A stretch of 64,000 nt of DNA from assembly GCA_900753715.1 (NCBI GenBank), contig CAAEAE010000051.1, forward strand, positions 1 through 64,000, given 5' to 3'. The notes below the pieces were generated by a model that was not told where the DNA came from, did no database searches, and worked only from the letters and a program-made list of their open reading frames with translations. The DNA comes from an uncultured Roseburia sp. Its GTDB lineage: Bacteria > Bacillota_A > Clostridia > Lachnospirales > Lachnospiraceae. This document shows positions 41,666-51,124 of the stretch, in pieces. The position numbers were made by a program, and so were the translations under genes. Position 1 is the first letter of the stretch. Each line of letters opens with the position of its first letter.

Positions 41666-42544
41666 TTATTTCTCCTTATAAATCACCGTGCCGATTCCGC
41701 TGTTCGTAAAGATTTCAAGCAGAAGACAATGTGCAATTCTTCCATCCAGAATATGTACGCGGGAAACGCCGTTTTCAATGGCATCGATGCAGTTGTTAAG
41801 TTTTGGCAGCATTCCGCCGCCGATAAATCCATCTCCGATTAATCCGCGTGCTTCCTCCACGGAAAGTGCAGTCATTAAGGTGCTCTTATCCTTCGGGTCC
41901 TTGTATACACCGTCAATATCCGTTAAAAATGCCAGTTTTTCTGCATTTACCGCTTTTGCAATCGCACATGCAGCATCATCCGCATTGATATTGTAGCTGT
42001 TAAATTCATCATCCATTCCAACCGGACATACAATCGGGAGAAAATCTTTTTCAAGCAGATCATATAAAACCTTCGGATTAACTTCTGTAATCTCTCCGAC
42101 AAATCCGATATCCTCTCCGTTTGAATACTTCTTTTCCACTTTTAAAAGTCCGCCGTCTTTTCCGCTGATTCCGACCGCGTTGACGCCAATCTGCTGTACC
42201 AGCTTCACAAGCGACTTGTTCACCTTGTTGAGCACCATCTCTGCAATTTCCATCGTTGCCGCGTCAGTCTTTCTAAGTCCGTTGACGAACACCGGTTCCA
42301 TGCCGGATTTTTCCACCCATTTGCTGATTTCCTTGCCGCCGCCGTGAACGATAATCGGCTTAAATCCTACTAATTTTAACAGCGTTACATCCTGAATGAC
42401 ATGGCGTTTTAATTCCTCGTCCACCATGGCACTTCCGCCATATTTTACTACAATTATCTTGCGGTTAAACCGCTGGATATAAGGAAGTGCCTCAATCAGC
42501 ACTTCCGCCTTGCGCATTACTTCCTGCATATTCTTCTCTTCCAT
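41666..42544 (-). CDS. argB: Acetylglutamate kinase
   Basis: A 292-residue kinase that phosphorylates N-acetylglutamate. Markers: [52 protein letters not shown] and [13 protein letters not shown]. The N-terminal helix ([20 protein letters not shown]) is of the kind seen in arginine-inhibited hexameric enzymes, so feedback inhibition is likely. The frame opens at 42562, but TTGGAGG lies 6 nt before ATG 42544, which is preferred and clears the argJ stop by 21 nt. It is the second to last gene of the operon. Confidence 0.95.
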   Translation of the reverse strand: MEEKNMQEVMRKAEVLIEALPYIQRFNRKIIVVKYGGSAMVDEELKRHVIQDVTLLKLVGFKPIIVHGGGKEISKWVEKSGMEPVFVNGLRKTDAATMEIAEMVLNKVNKSLVKLVQQIGVNAVGISGKDGGLLKVEKKYSNGEDIGFVGEITEVNPKVLYDLLEKDFLPIVCPVGMDDEFNSYNINADDAACAIAKAVNAEKLAFLTDIDGVYKDPKDKSTLMTALSVEEARGLIGDGFIGGGMLPKLNNCIDAIENGVSRVHILDGRIAHCLLLEIFTNSGIGTVIYKEK

Positions 42545-42565
42545 TGAAACCTCCAATGCCATCCT

Positions 42566-43792
42566 TTAAGAACGGTAATCTGCATTAATCTTTACATAGT
42601 CATAGGTAAGGTCACAGCCCCATGCTGTCGCAGAAGCGTCTCCCTCTTTAATATCCGCAATGGCAGTCACTGCCTTCTCCGATAAAATCTTTGTTGCCTG
42701 CTCCTCGCTGTAATCAAGCGCCACACCGTTTTCAATAATCTTTAAGCTTCCTGCCACGCTCTCAAAGTACAAATCTACTTTTTCCGGGTCAAACTGTGCA
42801 CCGGAATATCCCATTGCACAAAGAATTCTTCCCCAGTTTGCATCGTGTCCGTAGATTGCCGCTTTGGTAAGGCTTGATGTGATAACGGATTTGCTTAACA
42901 CCTTCGCCTGCTCCTTCGTTGCAGCGTGAATCACCTTTACTTCAAATAACGCCGTTGCTCCTTCTCCGTCTCCTGCCATCTCTTTTGCAAGCGTCTCATT
43001 GACAAAATTTAACGCCTCACAAAATGCCCTGTAGTCGTCATTCTTTTCGGTAATCTCTGTGTTTCCTGCCTGACCGTTTGCCAGGAGAAGACAAGTGTCG
43101 TTTGTGGAGGTATCACCGTCCACGGAAATCATATTATAGGTATCCTGCACGTCCGCAGAGAGTGCCTTCTGTAGGAGTTCCTGTGAAATCGCTGCATCTG
43201 TTGTCACAAAGCTAAGCATCGTGCACATATTTGGATGAATCATGCCGGAACCTTTGCACATTCCGCCAATCGTAACGGTTTTTCCGCCAAGTTCAAGTTC
43301 CACCGCTACTTCCTTCTCATGGGTGTCTGTTGTCATAATGGCAAGTGCCGCCTCATGGCCGCTCTCAATTCCGCCCTTTAACTGCGGCGCCATCTGCTCG
43401 ATGCCGGCACAGATTTTATCCATCGGAAGCTGCATTCCGATGACGCCCGTCGAAGCCACCAACACCTGCTCTGCCGGAATCTTTAACATAGCGCCTGCCT
43501 TTTGTGCTGTTTCAAGACAGTAGCCCATTCCCTCTTCTCCGGTACAGGCATTTGCAATTCCCGCATTGACGACAACTGCCTGTGCCTTTTTCGTCTGGGA
43601 TACGACCTTCTGGTCCCACTTGACCGGAGCCGCCTTCACCAGATTGGTGGTAAAGGTTCCTGCCACATTGCAGGGTGTCTCGCTATACAGTAACGCCATA
43701 TCCTTTCTGCCTGTTTTATATTTAATTCCTGCTGCCGTACTTGCCGCCTGAAATCCTTTTGCCGCTGTCACGCCGCCTTTAATCTGTCTCAT
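42566..43792 (-). CDS. argJ: Bifunctional glutamate N-acetyltransferase/amino-acid acetyltransferase
   Basis: A 408-residue ArgJ that transfers the acetyl group from acetylornithine to glutamate (and may use acetyl-CoA), making the pathway cyclic. It is autocleaved at the KGSGMIHPNMCTMLSFVTTD site: Thr within TMLSF.TTD context is the nucleophile of the beta chain. Other markers: NAGIANACTGEEGMGYC and SVDGDTSTNDTCLLLANG, and GHDANWGRILCAMGYSG near the end. Presence of argJ and absence of argE in the operon fit a cyclic route. Start at 43792 with AGGAGG upstream. Confidence 0.94.
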   Translation of the reverse strand: MRQIKGGVTAAKGFQAASTAAGIKYKTGRKDMALLYSETPCNVAGTFTTNLVKAAPVKWDQKVVSQTKKAQAVVVNAGIANACTGEEGMGYCLETAQKAGAMLKIPAEQVLVASTGVIGMQLPMDKICAGIEQMAPQLKGGIESGHEAALAIMTTDTHEKEVAVELELGGKTVTIGGMCKGSGMIHPNMCTMLSFVTTDAAISQELLQKALSADVQDTYNMISVDGDTSTNDTCLLLANGQAGNTEITEKNDDYRAFCEALNFVNETLAKEMAGDGEGATALFEVKVIHAATKEQAKVLSKSVITSSLTKAAIYGHDANWGRILCAMGYSGAQFDPEKVDLYFESVAGSLKIIENGVALDYSEEQATKILSEKAVTAIADIKEGDASATAWGCDLTYDYVKINADYRS

Positions 43793-43809
43793 AACATTCC
43801 TCCTGCTTT

Positions 43810-44271
43810 CTATGGATTATAGCGTGTCTGATTTTCTTCATTCAGTACACATTCATAATAGTTGACATCTTCCCTAAAACTCCATCCGAGTCCCTGCCAG
43901 AACCGGTTGCCGACTTCATTTTTTTTGAAGGCAATCAGATTGACTTTATTGATATGTTCCTCTTTTAATGCTGCAAGACATTTTTCTACCATCTGCTGTC
44001 CGATTCCGTTCTTGCGGTAGTCTTCTCTCACGCACACATGGTACAGACATCCGCGCCTTCCGTCATGCCCGCAGAGAATTGCCCCCACAATTGTCCCCCC
44101 TGCAACTGCCACCATGCTGGTGGTTGGATTTCTCTTTAGAAAGCGCTCCACGCCTTCCTTTGAATCATCGATACTGCGGATTCCGAATCCGTGGATGCCC
44201 ATCCACAGCTTGTGTACCTGTTCAAAATCCTCCATTGCCATCACGCGGATGACGATTTTTTCATCTTTCAT
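43810..44271 (-). CDS. GNAT-family N-acetyltransferase in the arginine operon
   Basis: A 153-residue GNAT protein: acetyl-CoA binding motif VREDYRKNGIGQQMVEKCL, preceded by GAILCGHDGRRGCLYHVCV. The C-terminal stretch FWQGLGWSFREDVNYYECV is typical. It lies between argC and argJ in the same direction (35- and 17-nt gaps). A role as short N-acetylglutamate synthase that primes the cycle is plausible from position but not provable; it could equally acetylate another amine. Not related in length to classical ArgA (about 440 residues). Confidence 0.85.
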   Translation of the reverse strand: MKDEKIVIRVMAMEDFEQVHKLWMGIHGFGIRSIDDSKEGVERFLKRNPTTSMVAVAGGTIVGAILCGHDGRRGCLYHVCVREDYRKNGIGQQMVEKCLAALKEEHINKVNLIAFKKNEVGNRFWQGLGWSFREDVNYYECVLNEENQTRYNP

Positions 44272-44306
44272 TTTCGGTTCTGCTCCCTTTATGTAAATCC
44301 GTTGTC

Positions 44307-45365
44307 TTATGGAAACATCGGTACGAGTTCTAGTCCCTCTGCCTCATCAAATCCAAAGAGAAGGTTCATATTCTGGACTGCCTGACCCGCAGCTCCCTTC
44401 ACAAGATTGTCAAGTGCTCCCATCATCACGATGCGTCCCGTGCGCTCATCAATCTTAAAGTTGACATCCACATAGTTGCTTCCTTCCACCCATTTTGTCT
44501 CCGGGCAGACATCCTTCGGAAGCACACGCACAAATTTTTCCTTTTCATAATAGCGGTCATAGACTGCCTTTATCTCCTCATAAGTCGGAAGACTGCCATC
44601 CGGCTTTCTCTTAAGACTTGCATATTCCGTTGCAAGGATTCCGCGGTTCATCGGTACAAGGTGCGGTGTAAAATTGATAAGAATCTTCTTTCCTGCCGCA
44701 TAGCCAAGTTGTTCTTCGATTTCCGGCGTATGTCTGTGGCTTGTCACACCATATGCCTTGATGTTTTCGTTCACCTCGCAAAACAGGTTTGGAAGCTTTG
44801 CTCCGCGCCCTGCACCTGAGGTTCCGGACTTTGCATCAACAATGAGCGTATCCGGGTCGATAAGCCCTTCCTTTACAAGCGGATAGGCGGTCAGAATCGA
44901 ACACGTCGTATAACAGCCCGGATTTGCCACTAACCTTGTTTTTTCTGTAATCTGGTCACGGTTAATCTCACACAGTCCGTACACCGCTTCCTCAATAAAC
45001 TGTGGACTCTTATGTTCGATTTTGTACCATTCCTCGTAAACTGCCACATCCTTGATGCGGTAATCTGCGCTCAGGTCGATAATTTTGGTCTTTTGTAAGA
45101 TTTCTTCTGTGAGGACCCCCGCTAAAAATCCCTGCGGTGTCGCCGTAAAAATCACATCCACCTGGGATGCCAGCTCTTCCATATTATCATCCTTGCAGAT
45201 ATCATCTACAATCGTAAACATATTCTGGTATACATCCGCATACTTCTTATCAATATAGCTTCTCGAGCCATACCACTTAATTTCTACTTCCTTATGTCCC
45301 ATTAAAAGACGTACCAGTTCATTTCCTGCATATCCGGTCGCCCCGATAATTCCCGCTTTGATCAT
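44307..45365 (-). CDS. argC: N-acetyl-gamma-glutamyl-phosphate reductase
   Basis: A 352-residue ArgC that reduces N-acetylglutamyl phosphate with NADPH. Markers: AGIIGATGYAGNELVRLL at the N-terminus and the active-site NPGCYTTCSILTAYPL with catalytic Cys; HRHTPEIEEQ is also conserved. The frame is open to 45419, but ATG 45365 with GGGAGGAAGG upstream starts exactly at the Rossmann strand. It is the first gene of the operon, with ArgR-type boxes and a promoter 100-130 nt upstream. Confidence 0.95.
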   Translation of the reverse strand: MIKAGIIGATGYAGNELVRLLMGHKEVEIKWYGSRSYIDKKYADVYQNMFTIVDDICKDDNMEELASQVDVIFTATPQGFLAGVLTEEILQKTKIIDLSADYRIKDVAVYEEWYKIEHKSPQFIEEAVYGLCEINRDQITEKTRLVANPGCYTTCSILTAYPLVKEGLIDPDTLIVDAKSGTSGAGRGAKLPNLFCEVNENIKAYGVTSHRHTPEIEEQLGYAAGKKILINFTPHLVPMNRGILATEYASLKRKPDGSLPTYEEIKAVYDRYYEKEKFVRVLPKDVCPETKWVEGSNYVDVNFKIDERTGRIVMMGALDNLVKGAAGQAVQNMNLLFGFDEAEGLELVPMFP

Positions 45366-45460
45366 CCGATTCCTTCCTCCCTGTGTCTGATGCTTTTTAT
45401 TATAGCACTTTTTTCCCAAAATGAATTTGATTTCTTCTAAATTTCGCGCCTTATTTTTAT

Positions 45461-45495
45461 TGCATAATTATACATTCGTTCATTCATTTATGCAA
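45461..45495 (-). promoter_or_regulatory. argC promoter overlapped by two ArgR-type boxes
   Basis: On the minus strand TTGCAT (45495-45490), 17 nt, TATAAT (45472-45467). The ArgR-like boxes TGCATAATTATACA (45461-45474) and TTCATTTATGCAA (45483-45495) have centres about 21 bp apart, two helical turns, as in ArgR/AhrC operators. A second TGC-TATAAT extended -10 lies closer to argC (45405-45400). The rest of the 387-nt argC-argG gap is AT-rich and shows no gene. Confidence 0.7.
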
Positions 45496-45640
45496 CCCGT
45501 TTTTTGTATTTTTTTCAACTTTTCCATTTTATACACTGTTTTTACATTCCTGTATCTTAGTTTCTTCCTTTATAATAGGATGGTCGTTTCGGTCACTTCG
45601 TCATTTTTACTCATGCCACTGTGTTTTTATAAACGAAAAA

Positions 45641-45684
45641 TGTATATTTTTTCACTTGCTTTTCAAAGAAAGGTGTTGTATATT
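45641..45684 (+). promoter_or_regulatory. argG promoter with upstream ArgR-like box
   Basis: TTGCTT (45656-45661), 17 nt, TATATT (45679-45684). A weak ArgR-like box TGTATATTTTTTCA (45641-45654) abuts the -35. A further TATAAT at 45571-45576 lacks a good -35. Confidence 0.5.
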
Positions 45685-45752
45685 TATCCTAGTACCTCAA
45701 CTGAAATGGTTGCAGTCAGTACGTAACTCTTACGAAGAAAGGATGTATTCCC

Positions 45753-46976
45753 ATGAAAGAAAAAGTTATTTTAGCTTACTCAGGCGGTCTTGATACCACT
45801 GCCATCATTCCCTGGTTAAAGGAAAATTACGATTATGAAGTCATCTGCTGCTGTATCGACTGCGGACAGGAAGAAGAGCTTGACGGACTCGAAGAAAGAG
45901 CCATCTCCTGCGGTGCTTCCAAATTATACATTGTCGATATCATCGATGAATTCTGCGAAGATTACATTATGCCATGCGTAGAGGCAAATGCAGTTTATGA
46001 AAACAAATACTTATTAGGGACCTCCATGGCACGTCCGCTGATTGCAAAGAAATTAGTAGAAGTTGCAAGAAAAGAAGGCGCAACCGCTATCTGCCACGGT
46101 GCAACCGGAAAAGGAAACGACCAGATTCGTTTCGAACTCGGCATCAAGGCACTTGCTCCTGACCTTAAAATCATCGCTGCATGGCGTGATGACAAGTGGA
46201 ATATGGATTCCCGTGAAGCAGAAATCGAATACTGCAAGGCGCATGGCATCCATCTCCCATTCTCTGCTGACACCAGCTACAGCCGCGACCGCAACATCTG
46301 GCATATCAGCCACGAAGGTCTTGAGTTAGAGGACCCGGCAAACGAGCCTGACTACGACCATCTTTTAGTACTCGGCGTTTCTCCGGAAAAAGCACCGGAT
46401 GAAGGCGAATATGTTACGATGACCTTTGAAAAAGGTGTTCCGACTTCTGTCAATGGCAAACAGATGAAGGTTTCCGATATCATCCGTGAATTAAACCGTC
46501 TCGGCGGCAAACACGGCATCGGCATTGTCGATATCGTAGAGAACCGTGTTGTCGGCATGAAATCCCGTGGTGTATACGAGACACCGGGCGGAACCATCCT
46601 GATGGAAGCTCACCAGCAGTTAGAGGAGCTGGTATTAGACCGTGCAACAATGGAAGTAAAGAAGGACATGGGCAACAAACTCGCTCAGATTGTCTACGAA
46701 GGAAAATGGTTTACCCCTCTGTGTGATGCTGTCAAGGCATTTGTTTCCTCTACCCAGGAATATGTCACCGGAGAAGTGAAATTCAAACTCTACAAGGGTA
46801 ACATCATCAAAGCCGGAACCACTTCCCCATACTCTCTCTACAGTGAGTCCTTAGCAAGCTTTACCACCGGCGACCTCTATGACCACCACGATGCAGAGGG
46901 CTTTATCACTCTGTTTGGTCTGCCGCTTAAGGTTCGCGCAATGAAGATGGGTGACAACAACAAATATAATCAGTAA
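45753..46976 (+). CDS. argG: Argininosuccinate synthase
   Basis: A 407-residue enzyme joining citrulline and aspartate with ATP. Markers: ILAYSGGLDTTAIIPWL (the ATP PP-loop), GTSMARPLIAKKLVEVA, GATGKGNDQIRFEL and the YSRDRNIWHISHEG stretch. Length is normal. It starts at ATG 45753 with GAAAGGA upstream. It is divergent from the argC-argD operon. argF and argH are not in this window, so the route to arginine is completed elsewhere. A strong terminator follows. Confidence 0.97.
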   Translation: MKEKVILAYSGGLDTTAIIPWLKENYDYEVICCCIDCGQEEELDGLEERAISCGASKLYIVDIIDEFCEDYIMPCVEANAVYENKYLLGTSMARPLIAKKLVEVARKEGATAICHGATGKGNDQIRFELGIKALAPDLKIIAAWRDDKWNMDSREAEIEYCKAHGIHLPFSADTSYSRDRNIWHISHEGLELEDPANEPDYDHLLVLGVSPEKAPDEGEYVTMTFEKGVPTSVNGKQMKVSDIIRELNRLGGKHGIGIVDIVENRVVGMKSRGVYETPGGTILMEAHQQLEELVLDRATMEVKKDMGNKLAQIVYEGKWFTPLCDAVKAFVSSTQEYVTGEVKFKLYKGNIIKAGTTSPYSLYSESLASFTTGDLYDHHDAEGFITLFGLPLKVRAMKMGDNNKYNQ

Positions 46977-47010
46977 ACTATCTGTGCCGTAAGGCGCACT
47001 AAAAAAGGAA

Positions 47011-47057
47011 AAAAACGTCCGATTGGTATAAAGGAACATACCAGTTGGACGTTTTTT
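47011..47057. terminator. Terminator after argG (and GH43 on the other strand)
   Basis: Long stem AAAAACGTCC-ATTGGTAT / ATACCA-TTGGACGTTTTTT with an 8-nt loop and T-runs on both strands; serves both convergent genes. Confidence 0.9.
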
Positions 47058-47098
47058 AATAACAGAATGTTCACAAGTCGAACCTTCTATTGTTTCGT

Positions 47099-48688
47099 TT
47101 ATTCTCTTGTATACAAAACAGACTCTACCAGCGCGTAGCCACTTTCTTTTTCCTTGTTTCCGATGCAGAATACACCGTTTTTCACACCGACCCAGCGCCC
47201 CGGAACAGCAAAAAGGCTGCCTGCTTCCCGGTAAGTGCTGCCATCTGTGCTGTACTCAATCAAAACCTTTTCCCGTGGGAATCCTTTTTCCGTCTCACTT
47301 AAATCCTGCGTTCCATCCCGTTTCACCGTATATCTCACAGAAATTGTTTCACTTTCCAGTGTTCCAAGCGAAACCTCGCTCTCCTCGGTGTGGTCAACTA
47401 AAATTTTGCCATACTTCTGCTCTCCGCTCACATAATAGGCATGAAGTGCTCCCGCTTCTCTTCTGACTGCAAGGACACCGTACCGCACACCCATGGAAAT
47501 GACACCAGCTTCTTCTCCCTCTTTAAGATGTGAGAGATCAAGCTTTGTCACACAGCAAAATTCCGGTGCCGGCCACTTTGCAAGCAACAGGTTCGGCACA
47601 TCCCCGTAAGGGCGTTCTGCCGGGACAGCGTTTAACCGCAGCGCATTTCCGGTAAGCGCATACCAGTCCTCTTTCGGGTTCGCATTCCACTGCCACTGTA
47701 CGCCAAGCTCCTTTCCGGTAAAATCATCCGAGGTAACCGGCTCCGTGCGCTCCCCTGTCACTGTTCCTACATTTGGCTTACGGTATTCCATGACCGGCTC
47801 TCCGTAATTGTTTCCATCCTTTGCCACACCGATAATTGGCCAGTCGTTCTCCCAGTGCATCGGCTGCAAATGTGTGATTCTTCCGGCACTGTATACGTCC
47901 TGAAAATGTAAAAACCAGTCCTCTCCGGTCACGGTATCCACCCAGGCTCCCTGGTGAGGGCCGTTTACCGGGCTGTCTCCCTGACGCATCACAACCTTGT
48001 ATTCATACGGACCAAACACATTTTTCGAGCGCAGTACGGTCTGCCAGCCGATTTTGACACCGCCTGCCGGGGCAAAAATATAATACCAACCGTTTCGCTT
48101 GTACATTTTAGGACCTTCAATCGTCACCTGGTCATTTTCATTTCCGTCAAAAATTTTGACCTCGTCTCCGATTAATCCCATCCCGTCCGGCTGCATTTCT
48201 ACCATATGAAGCACACTCTTATAGCCGATACGGCTCTTTGCCACTCCTGCCACAAGATAAGCCCGTCCATCCTCATCCCAGAATGGGCACGGATCAATCC
48301 AGCCTGCCCCCCGACGGATATTGACCGGCTTGCTCCACTCGCCAAACGGGTCTGTCGCAGTACACATATAGATTCCCTCATCCGGCATCGGGAAGCATGC
48401 AAAATAAGTTCCCTCATGATAACGGATTGCCGGTGCCCACACACCGCATCCGTGAACCGGTGTGTCATAGCGCTTCTCCGGCAGTTCCTTTAAGATATAG
48501 TTGACAACCTTCCAGTTGACAAGGTCCTTTGAGTGCAGCAACGGCAATCCCGGCACATTGGAAAAACTCGATGCAATCATAAAATAATCCTCACCCACAC
48601 GGATTGCATCCGGGTCGGAATAATCCGCATACAACACCGGATTGCGGTAATTTCCATTGCCAAGGTCTCCATTCCAGATTTCGTTCAT
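47099..48688 (-). CDS. Glycoside hydrolase family 43 (beta-xylosidase/arabinofuranosidase type)
   Basis: A 529-residue intracellular GH43. The five-bladed propeller begins YRNPVLYADYSDPDAIRV (catalytic Asp), continues with MIASSFSNVPGLPLLHS, WIDPCPFWDEDGRAYLV (second Asp) and TIEGPKMYKRNGWYY (catalytic Glu). The C-terminal ~190 residues are the beta-sandwich typical of GH43 beta-xylosidases. No signal peptide is present, so it acts on imported oligosaccharides from plant xylan or arabinan. The frame reaches 48715, but ATG 48688 with GGGAGG upstream is preferred. It is divergent from an AraC regulator, the probable activator. Confidence 0.92.
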   Translation of the reverse strand: MNEIWNGDLGNGNYRNPVLYADYSDPDAIRVGEDYFMIASSFSNVPGLPLLHSKDLVNWKVVNYILKELPEKRYDTPVHGCGVWAPAIRYHEGTYFACFPMPDEGIYMCTATDPFGEWSKPVNIRRGAGWIDPCPFWDEDGRAYLVAGVAKSRIGYKSVLHMVEMQPDGMGLIGDEVKIFDGNENDQVTIEGPKMYKRNGWYYIFAPAGGVKIGWQTVLRSKNVFGPYEYKVVMRQGDSPVNGPHQGAWVDTVTGEDWFLHFQDVYSAGRITHLQPMHWENDWPIIGVAKDGNNYGEPVMEYRKPNVGTVTGERTEPVTSDDFTGKELGVQWQWNANPKEDWYALTGNALRLNAVPAERPYGDVPNLLLAKWPAPEFCCVTKLDLSHLKEGEEAGVISMGVRYGVLAVRREAGALHAYYVSGEQKYGKILVDHTEESEVSLGTLESETISVRYTVKRDGTQDLSETEKGFPREKVLIEYSTDGSTYREAGSLFAVPGRWVGVKNGVFCIGNKEKESGYALVESVLYTRE

Positions 48689-48756
48689 AGTTGTTTCCTC
48701 CCTTAAAACTTCCATTCACTTCTGTTTTTATTTTATCGTTTTTTGTATTTTTTTCC

Positions 48757-48815
48757 TGCCAGGAACGAGATTTTTCTTGCCAGATATTGCGGTTTTTACT
48801 TTTTTCCAGTATAGT
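48757..48815 (+). promoter_or_regulatory. AraC-type operator repeats and AraC-gene promoter
   Basis: TGCCAG occurs at 48757-48762 and 48778-48783, a direct repeat with a 21-bp period as for AraC half-sites. The promoter of the AraC gene follows: TTGCGG (48787-48792), 17 nt, TATAGT (48810-48815). On the minus strand the repeats sit just upstream of a weak GH43 promoter (TAAAAT near 48735). Confidence 0.6.
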
Positions 48816-48846
48816 AAAATCATCCGGAAAAGGAGGGTCTCTTTTC

Positions 48847-49656
48847 ATGAAAAGCATCTATCAAAACCGCACCGAACCGTTTACCATCCGCATCACCCAA
48901 AACAACAGCTATGCACCCCATCTCCACCGGGAAATCGAGTTGTTTTACGTGTTAGACGGTGAAATTGAAATCACCATCGGTTCTGCGACACAGATACTTT
49001 CTGCCGGAATGGCATCCATCGCCTTTCCAAATGTTGCACACAAGACACATACAGAAACGTCCTCCCGTGCAATTCTCGTGATTTTTCCTCCGGAGCTTTT
49101 ACCGGACTATCACAAGGAGTTTTCTTCCACGCTGCCTGCGTCTCCGTTTGTGACCGCACCCTCCGACCCGAAACGGCTGCATCATCTGTTTATGGAGCTT
49201 CTTGCCTGTCAGGAAGGCACTGCTTTTAAGGCATCGCCTGCATTAAAAAAAGACGGGCTTTTGCCCGTCAAAAGTTATCTTGCGCTCATTCTCTGGCTCA
49301 TCTTGTCAGATATTGTACTACTGCCCGGCACTACGGTATCCTCTGATATCTGTGAGGAAATTGCTGCATACTTAAACGGACATTTCACGGAGCCGCTAAG
49401 TCTGTCAGACCTTGCGTTCTCCCTCGGCTACAGTAAATATTATATCTCGCATATTTTCCGCGACAGCTTTGGCTGTTCCTATACCGATTACCTGAACCGG
49501 CTCCGCTGCGAGCACGCAATGGGGCTTTTGATGCACACAGACCTCTCGGTCACCGATGCCTGCTACGCCAGCGGATTTAACAGCCTAAGAACCTTCTACC
49601 GCTCTTTTGCGCAGGTGTACGACACTACTCCCGGAAAGCCTCACGCAGGCGCCTGA
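48847..49656 (+). CDS. AraC-family transcription regulator
   Basis: A 269-residue regulator. The N-terminal half is a cupin-type ligand domain (HLHREIELFYVLDGEIEITIG). The C-terminal domain has two helix-turn-helix motifs (SLSDLAFSLGYSKYYISHIF and VTDACYASGFNSLRTFYRSF), the usual AraC pair. The frame is open to 48691, but ATG 48847 with GGAGGG upstream begins the cupin domain. It probably activates the divergent GH43 gene in response to a pentose or xylo-oligosaccharide. Its last 32 nt overlap the convergent MocR gene. Confidence 0.9.
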   Translation: MKSIYQNRTEPFTIRITQNNSYAPHLHREIELFYVLDGEIEITIGSATQILSAGMASIAFPNVAHKTHTETSSRAILVIFPPELLPDYHKEFSSTLPASPFVTAPSDPKRLHHLFMELLACQEGTAFKASPALKKDGLLPVKSYLALILWLILSDIVLLPGTTVSSDICEEIAAYLNGHFTEPLSLSDLAFSLGYSKYYISHIFRDSFGCSYTDYLNRLRCEHAMGLLMHTDLSVTDACYASGFNSLRTFYRSFAQVYDTTPGKPHAGA

Positions 49657-51106
49657 TGCCTTCTTTTATTTTCTCCTCATCTAACTGTCCATAGCCTAAC
49701 AATAAAACCGGTGGATTTTTCTTTGTATTTTCTTCATTTGTTGAGCAATCAAGCAGATACTCAGACAGGGAAGAAACCTTTACGCCTTCTTTTCTCGCCA
49801 TCTTTGACAACTTGCTCCCACATTGCGTGGTTTTTACTCTTACAAGCACATGAAGTCCGGCGTGATCTCCGCTGATGCGCTCCACCCAGGGTTCGTTACG
49901 CAGTTCTCCAAGCAAAAAATCATGTCTGCTGCGGTAAATACCTCGCATCCGGTTTAAATGGCGCTCAAAATGTCCTTCCTCAATAAATGCGTGAAGCGCC
50001 TCCTGCTGCATTCTCGGCACGGTTGTCGAATAAAATCCACATCGGCTATGATACTGTTCTAACAGTGCGTCCGGCAGCACCATATAACTGATTCGAAGTG
50101 CCGGTGCGATGCTTTTAGAGAACGTTCCAAGGTAAATCACTTTTCCATAGCGATCCACGCTCTGAAAAGACGGAATCGGTTTTCCCCTGTAACGGTACTC
50201 GCTGTCGTGATCATCCTCAATCAGATAGCGCTCCTTACGCTCCGCCGCCCACTGTAACAACTCCAGCCGCTGTTTCAAAGGCATAACGGTTCCAAGTGGA
50301 AACTGGTGGGATGGCATCATATAAATGATATCCGGCTCTGCTTCCCCGCTTTTGGTAGCATACTGCCTTATCGCTTTTAACTGTAAGCCGCCGTCTTCTG
50401 CCGGCACCGTTACCACCCGATAACCCATATTGCAAAATGTATGGTATGCCTGCGGATATCCCGGATTCTCCATCAAAACGGTTCTGTTTTTTCCTAAAAC
50501 CTGTGCCAGAAGAATTTCTAAATATTCGTTTCCGGCACCGATAATAATGTTTTCCGGGCCGCAGTTAACCCCTCTTGCCTGATGCAGATAGCGGTTAATC
50601 GCCTCCCGCAACTCCAAATCCCCCTGTCCGTCTCCCGGAAGAAGCAGATTTTCTCTGTCGTCTGCTAACACATTGCGGTTGACCTTTCTCCAGACACTAA
50701 ACGGAAATGCCGCCGTATCAATCGCATACGGAGAGAAATCAATCTCTGCACGGGTATCTTCTTTTCCTGTCAAAGCTTTTGGAGCCGTCTTTTTCCCGGA
50801 CTGTTCCTCCTTTGGCGGTTGCAGTGTCTTTCCCATATGCCCCAGCCGGTACAGCTGTGCAATATCGCACACAAAGAATCCCCTGCACGCCTCCGCACGG
50901 ATATACCCTTCCGCTAAAAGCTGGTCATATGCCAGTTCCACCGTACTGCGGCTCACCGAAAGATTTTTTGCCAAGAGACGGGTCGAGGGCAGTTTTTCCC
51001 CTACCGGAATCCTGCCCTCTGTGATTTCATTTTTTATGTATTCGTAGATTTTTTCATACAGAGGAGCTGTTTTCTCCCCCTGCAAATCAATCATAATTTC
51101 TATCAT
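49625..51106 (-). CDS. MocR-type (GntR-aminotransferase) transcription regulator
   Basis: A 493-residue regulator. The N-terminal GntR winged helix (APLYEKIYEYIKNEITEGRI, LPSTRLLAKNLSVSRSTVEL) is joined by a linker to a class I aminotransferase-like domain (about 120-490) with YLIEDDHDSEYRY and the PLP-lysine site YLGTFSKSIAPALRISYMVL. PdxR and GabR have this design and control vitamin B6 or GABA genes; no such target lies nearby, so the target is unknown. Start choice between MIEI (51106) and MIDL four codons later is not settled by ribosome binding sites. Confidence 0.9.
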   Translation of the reverse strand: MIEIMIDLQGEKTAPLYEKIYEYIKNEITEGRIPVGEKLPSTRLLAKNLSVSRSTVELAYDQLLAEGYIRAEACRGFFVCDIAQLYRLGHMGKTLQPPKEEQSGKKTAPKALTGKEDTRAEIDFSPYAIDTAAFPFSVWRKVNRNVLADDRENLLLPGDGQGDLELREAINRYLHQARGVNCGPENIIIGAGNEYLEILLAQVLGKNRTVLMENPGYPQAYHTFCNMGYRVVTVPAEDGGLQLKAIRQYATKSGEAEPDIIYMMPSHQFPLGTVMPLKQRLELLQWAAERKERYLIEDDHDSEYRYRGKPIPSFQSVDRYGKVIYLGTFSKSIAPALRISYMVLPDALLEQYHSRCGFYSTTVPRMQQEALHAFIEEGHFERHLNRMRGIYRSRHDFLLGELRNEPWVERISGDHAGLHVLVRVKTTQCGSKLSKMARKEGVKVSSLSEYLLDCSTNEENTKKNPPVLLLGYGQLDEEKIKEGIRRLREAFRE

Positions 51107-51124
51107 ACAAGTCTGCCATCAGAA

